Assembly (NCBI GenBank): GCA_947573135.1
Contig: CANPDU010000017.1
Span: 1 to 64,000 of the forward strand
Source: an uncultured Bacteroidales bacterium
GTDB lineage: Bacteria > Bacteroidota > Bacteroidia > Bacteroidales > Muribaculaceae
Length of the DNA: 64,000 bases
Direction: 5' to 3'
Part shown: piece by piece, positions 61,997 to 64,000 of the stretch
Numbering within the stretch: position 1 is the stretch's first letter
How the letters are laid out: the number at the start of each line of letters is the position of its first letter
Translations under genes and position numbers: made by a program
Notes under the pieces: generated by a model
What the model was told of the DNA's origin: nothing
Seen by the model: the letters and a program-made list of their open reading frames with translations, nothing else
Databases searched by the model: none

Positions 61997-63424
61997 ATGG
62001 TAAATCGCATTCTAATAAGAATTAAAGTAGTGCAAATGCTCTACTCATATCTGCTGACACGAAGCGAATTCAAAATTGATGCAGCTCCGGAAACCACATC
62101 CAAAGATAAAAAATATGCTTATGCGGTTTATCTCGATCTTATCTTCCTCACCCTTCAACTTTCAGGACTAAAATTCAGACGCAGCGACGGCTCGATGTCA
62201 CCGTCGGTCGACACAGACCGGTTGATAACGAAAAACCGCGTCGGCAAAGCATTGTTCGATAACGACACGATCAAAGCAATCATCCTTCGCGGAGGAGCCA
62301 CAGTCGAAACGTTCGATCCCACTCTTCAGAATCTCTCTGATGCACTTGTCAGATCAGCTGCCTATCGCGACTACAAAAAGATCAAGTCACCTGATCTCGC
62401 CGACGACGTGCGTTTCTGGCTCACGGTAATCAACACAGTCATTGCAAAAGACGAACATTTTATTGCATTGCTTCGCGAAAATGAAGCGTTCACTATCGCC
62501 GGTTTCAACGCCGGAGTAAGAGAGTTCTCCGAGACGCTTACTTCGTATCAGGACTCGCGTCTGACTTATGTCAACGCCGGCCGCGAACTCAAAGCGTCGC
62601 TCGACAAGGCTTACGAACTCTACTATAGCCTTTTCGTGCTGATGATGGAACTGACCCGCGAGCAAGCTCTGCGACTCGACAATGCAAAAAGCAAATTTCT
62701 TGCAACACACGACGATCTCAACCCAAACACACGCTTCGTCGACAACCGTTTTATCGCCCGGCTCGAAGCCAACGAAGAGCTGAAAGATTATCTCACCCAA
62801 AATCCTGTCAGCTGGGCCGACGATCCCTCGCTGATACGCTCGCTGCTGGACCGCATACTCGAATCTCAGATATATCAGGACTATATGAACGCCGGCGACG
62901 ACAGCTACACAGCCGACTGCGAATTCTGGCGCAACATAATGCGCTCGGTAATACTGCCGTCGGATGATCTTGCCGAAGCTCTCGAGTCTAAATCTATATA
63001 TTGGAACGACGACCTGCCAATCATGGGCACTTTCGTGGTAAAGACGATACGACATTTTGCGACGTCGCCCGACTCCGAAGTCAAATTCCTGCCTCAATAT
63101 AAAGACAGCGAAGACGAGGAGTTCGGACCTGACCTGTTCCGATACGCGGTAGAGAACCGCGAGACTTACAGATCGTATATCGACCGTTTCATCAACGCTT
63201 CGCAGTGGGATCCCGAACGCCTCGCATTCATGGACATCGTCGTAATGATAGCCGCAATTGCCGAACTGATCAACTATCCCGCCATACCTGTGCCTGTGAC
63301 GATGAACGAATACATCGAGATCGCCAACAGCTACAGCACATCGCGCAGCGGACAGTTTATCAACGGCATACTCTTCTCCGTAGTGCGTTATCTCAACGAA
63401 GAGGGCATAATAACTAAAAACTGA
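61997..63424 (+). CDS. nusB: Enlarged NusB-family antitermination factor
   Basis: A 475-aa protein whose first 30 residues (VNRILIRIKVVQMLYSYLLT) and last 50 (PVPVTMNEYIEIANSYSTSR, FINGILFSVVRYLNEEG) are those of NusB. Ordinary bacterial NusB has about 140-160 residues and the Bacteroidales form about 300. The middle holds two units that look like repeats of one another: about 75-165 (NRVGKALFDNDTIKAIILRG...FWLTVINTVI) and 250-320 (NRFIARLEANEELKDYLTQ...FWRNIMRSVI). NusB with NusE binds boxA RNA in ribosomal RNA transcription. It is followed by yajC at 24 bases. Confidence 0.88.
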   Translation: MVNRILIRIKVVQMLYSYLLTRSEFKIDAAPETTSKDKKYAYAVYLDLIFLTLQLSGLKFRRSDGSMSPSVDTDRLITKNRVGKALFDNDTIKAIILRGGATVETFDPTLQNLSDALVRSAAYRDYKKIKSPDLADDVRFWLTVINTVIAKDEHFIALLRENEAFTIAGFNAGVREFSETLTSYQDSRLTYVNAGRELKASLDKAYELYYSLFVLMMELTREQALRLDNAKSKFLATHDDLNPNTRFVDNRFIARLEANEELKDYLTQNPVSWADDPSLIRSLLDRILESQIYQDYMNAGDDSYTADCEFWRNIMRSVILPSDDLAEALESKSIYWNDDLPIMGTFVVKTIRHFATSPDSEVKFLPQYKDSEDEEFGPDLFRYAVENRETYRSYIDRFINASQWDPERLAFMDIVVMIAAIAELINYPAIPVPVTMNEYIEIANSYSTSRSGQFINGILFSVVRYLNEEGIITKN

Positions 63425-63448
63425 ATATAAACATAAAAATAAAAAACC

Positions 63449-63787
63449 ATGCTTACCAACACTATTCTCCTTCAAGACGCGCCTCAGACAGGAAGCTTCT
63501 CAGGAATTTTCATGATCATCGCCCTTATCGCGATCTTCTATTTCTTTATGATCCGTCCTCAGCAGAAACGCCAGAAAGAAATACGCAAGTTTCGCGAAGG
63601 TCTGTCAGTAGGTGACAAAGTCGTGACCGCCGGCGGCATCTACGGCAAAATCCGCGACATCAGCGAAACATATTTCCTTATCGAAATCGCCGACGGTGTG
63701 CGTATTCGTGTCGACAAAGGTTCGGTTTATCCTTCAGCTACCGATGCCAACGTAGCGGCTCAGGAAAATAACAACGCCAACAAATAA
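63449..63787 (+). CDS. yajC: Preprotein translocase accessory subunit YajC
   Basis: A 112-aa protein with one membrane segment (GIFMIIALIAIFYFFMIRPQ) followed by the hallmark QQKRQKEIRKFREGLSVGDK VVTAGGIYGKI region (two parts) and a soluble tail rich in Asn and Ala. It binds SecDF and assists protein export. The position after nusB and before a YbbR-like gene is typical of Bacteroidales. Confidence 0.95.
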   Translation: MLTNTILLQDAPQTGSFSGIFMIIALIAIFYFFMIRPQQKRQKEIRKFREGLSVGDKVVTAGGIYGKIRDISETYFLIEIADGVRIRVDKGSVYPSATDANVAAQENNNANK

Positions 63788-63816
63788 TAGCGTCCACGAA
63801 ACGCATTTCTTCGGCC

Positions 63817-64000
63817 ATGAACATAAAGCTCAGGCCCATAATTGAAAAAGCCAGGGATGTTTTCCGCTCTCAGCGCGGACGCAACATCCTTGTCTTTTTT
63901 GTTTTTCTTGTCATCTCGACAGTATTGTGGTGCATACTGACACTTAATGAAGAAGATCAGTTTGATGTGAGAATGCCGGTGCGGCTGACCAATGTTCCCG
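63817..64000 (+). CDS. YbbR/CdaR-like protein, N-terminal part only
   Basis: The open frame from ATG 63817 to the window edge gives 61 residues: a basic start (MNIKLRPIIEKARDVFRSQR), one membrane segment (NILVFFVFLVISTVLWCILT) and the beginning of an outside domain (EDQFDVRMPVRLTNVP). This pattern fits YbbR-domain proteins, which follow yajC in Bacteroidales. The gene is cut by the window end. Confidence 0.75.
   Translation, partial: MNIKLRPIIEKARDVFRSQRGRNILVFFVFLVISTVLWCILTLNEEDQFDVRMPVRLTNVP

Overview
The window is chromosomal DNA of a Bacteroidales bacterium, most likely of the Muribaculaceae or a close family. The sequence shows: promoters of the Bacteroidetes form (TTTG, 19-21 bases, TAnnTTTG) before many genes; secreted proteins ending in C-terminal sorting domains of the type IX secretion type (one shared tail reads NGIYIVRRGNKVTKEIIRK); a DUF5686 outer-membrane protein; LytS/LytT-type signalling; and the gene order sppA-lpxK-punA-thiL. 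The family-level placement is inference. Layout: 0.1-6 kb holds a LytTR two-component pair, a small lipoprotein, a P-loop ATPase-like protein with a decayed Walker A, and a large DUF5686 protein. 6-10.2 kb holds a CYTH protein, RlmD and an NfnAB/SudAB-type flavoprotein pair. 10.2-15.8 kb is an LPS or surface-glycan operon (glycosyltransferases, an LPS-kinase-like protein, RmlA and an RmlB broken by an internal deletion) behind a long structured leader. 15.8-24.6 kb is housekeeping: LysE exporter, CBM9-like protein, FolK, Tex, metallophosphoesterase, acyltransferase, RluD-like synthase, PASTA protein and a Spy-like periplasmic protein. About 24.86-33.97 kb is an AT-rich integrated island with a tyrosine recombinase at its right edge. 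It carries an unknown 240-aa protein, a small XRE regulator, a BcgI-like restriction-modification pair, a DUF3800 protein and a Fic protein. 34.2-43.1 kb holds two small secreted proteins, a ClC channel, a sugar transferase, TsaC/Sua5, a secreted subtilase and CdsA. 43.2-56.2 kb is housekeeping and envelope biogenesis: phosphohexomutase, RluA-family synthase, Fmt, PstS-like lipoprotein, TPR protein, RarA, SppA, LpxK, PunA, ThiL. 56.4-61.9 kb has two large secreted proteins sharing an almost identical 3' module. The window ends with an enlarged NusB, YajC and the start of a YbbR/CdaR-like gene. Three points deserve most attention. (1) A structured RNA-like element occurs as the leader of the LPS operon (about 10350-10660). 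A second copy appears to have been cut in two by the island: its promoter and 5' part lie at 24706-24863 and its 3' part at 33962-34169. Several helices are kept in both copies by compensating base changes. (2) The specificity subunit of the BcgI-like system is out of frame at an A6 run that lies exactly in the loop of a perfect 11-bp inverted repeat at its start codon. It also carries a 24-bp in-frame tandem repeat (IAELEAQR-type) in its central spacer, like the TAEL repeats of EcoR124. It therefore has two possible sites of variation. (3) The cargo of the island is bounded by two related imperfect palindromes sharing an 11-base core, separate from the outer attachment-like repeats. No rRNA, tRNA, CRISPR array or transposase gene was recognised.
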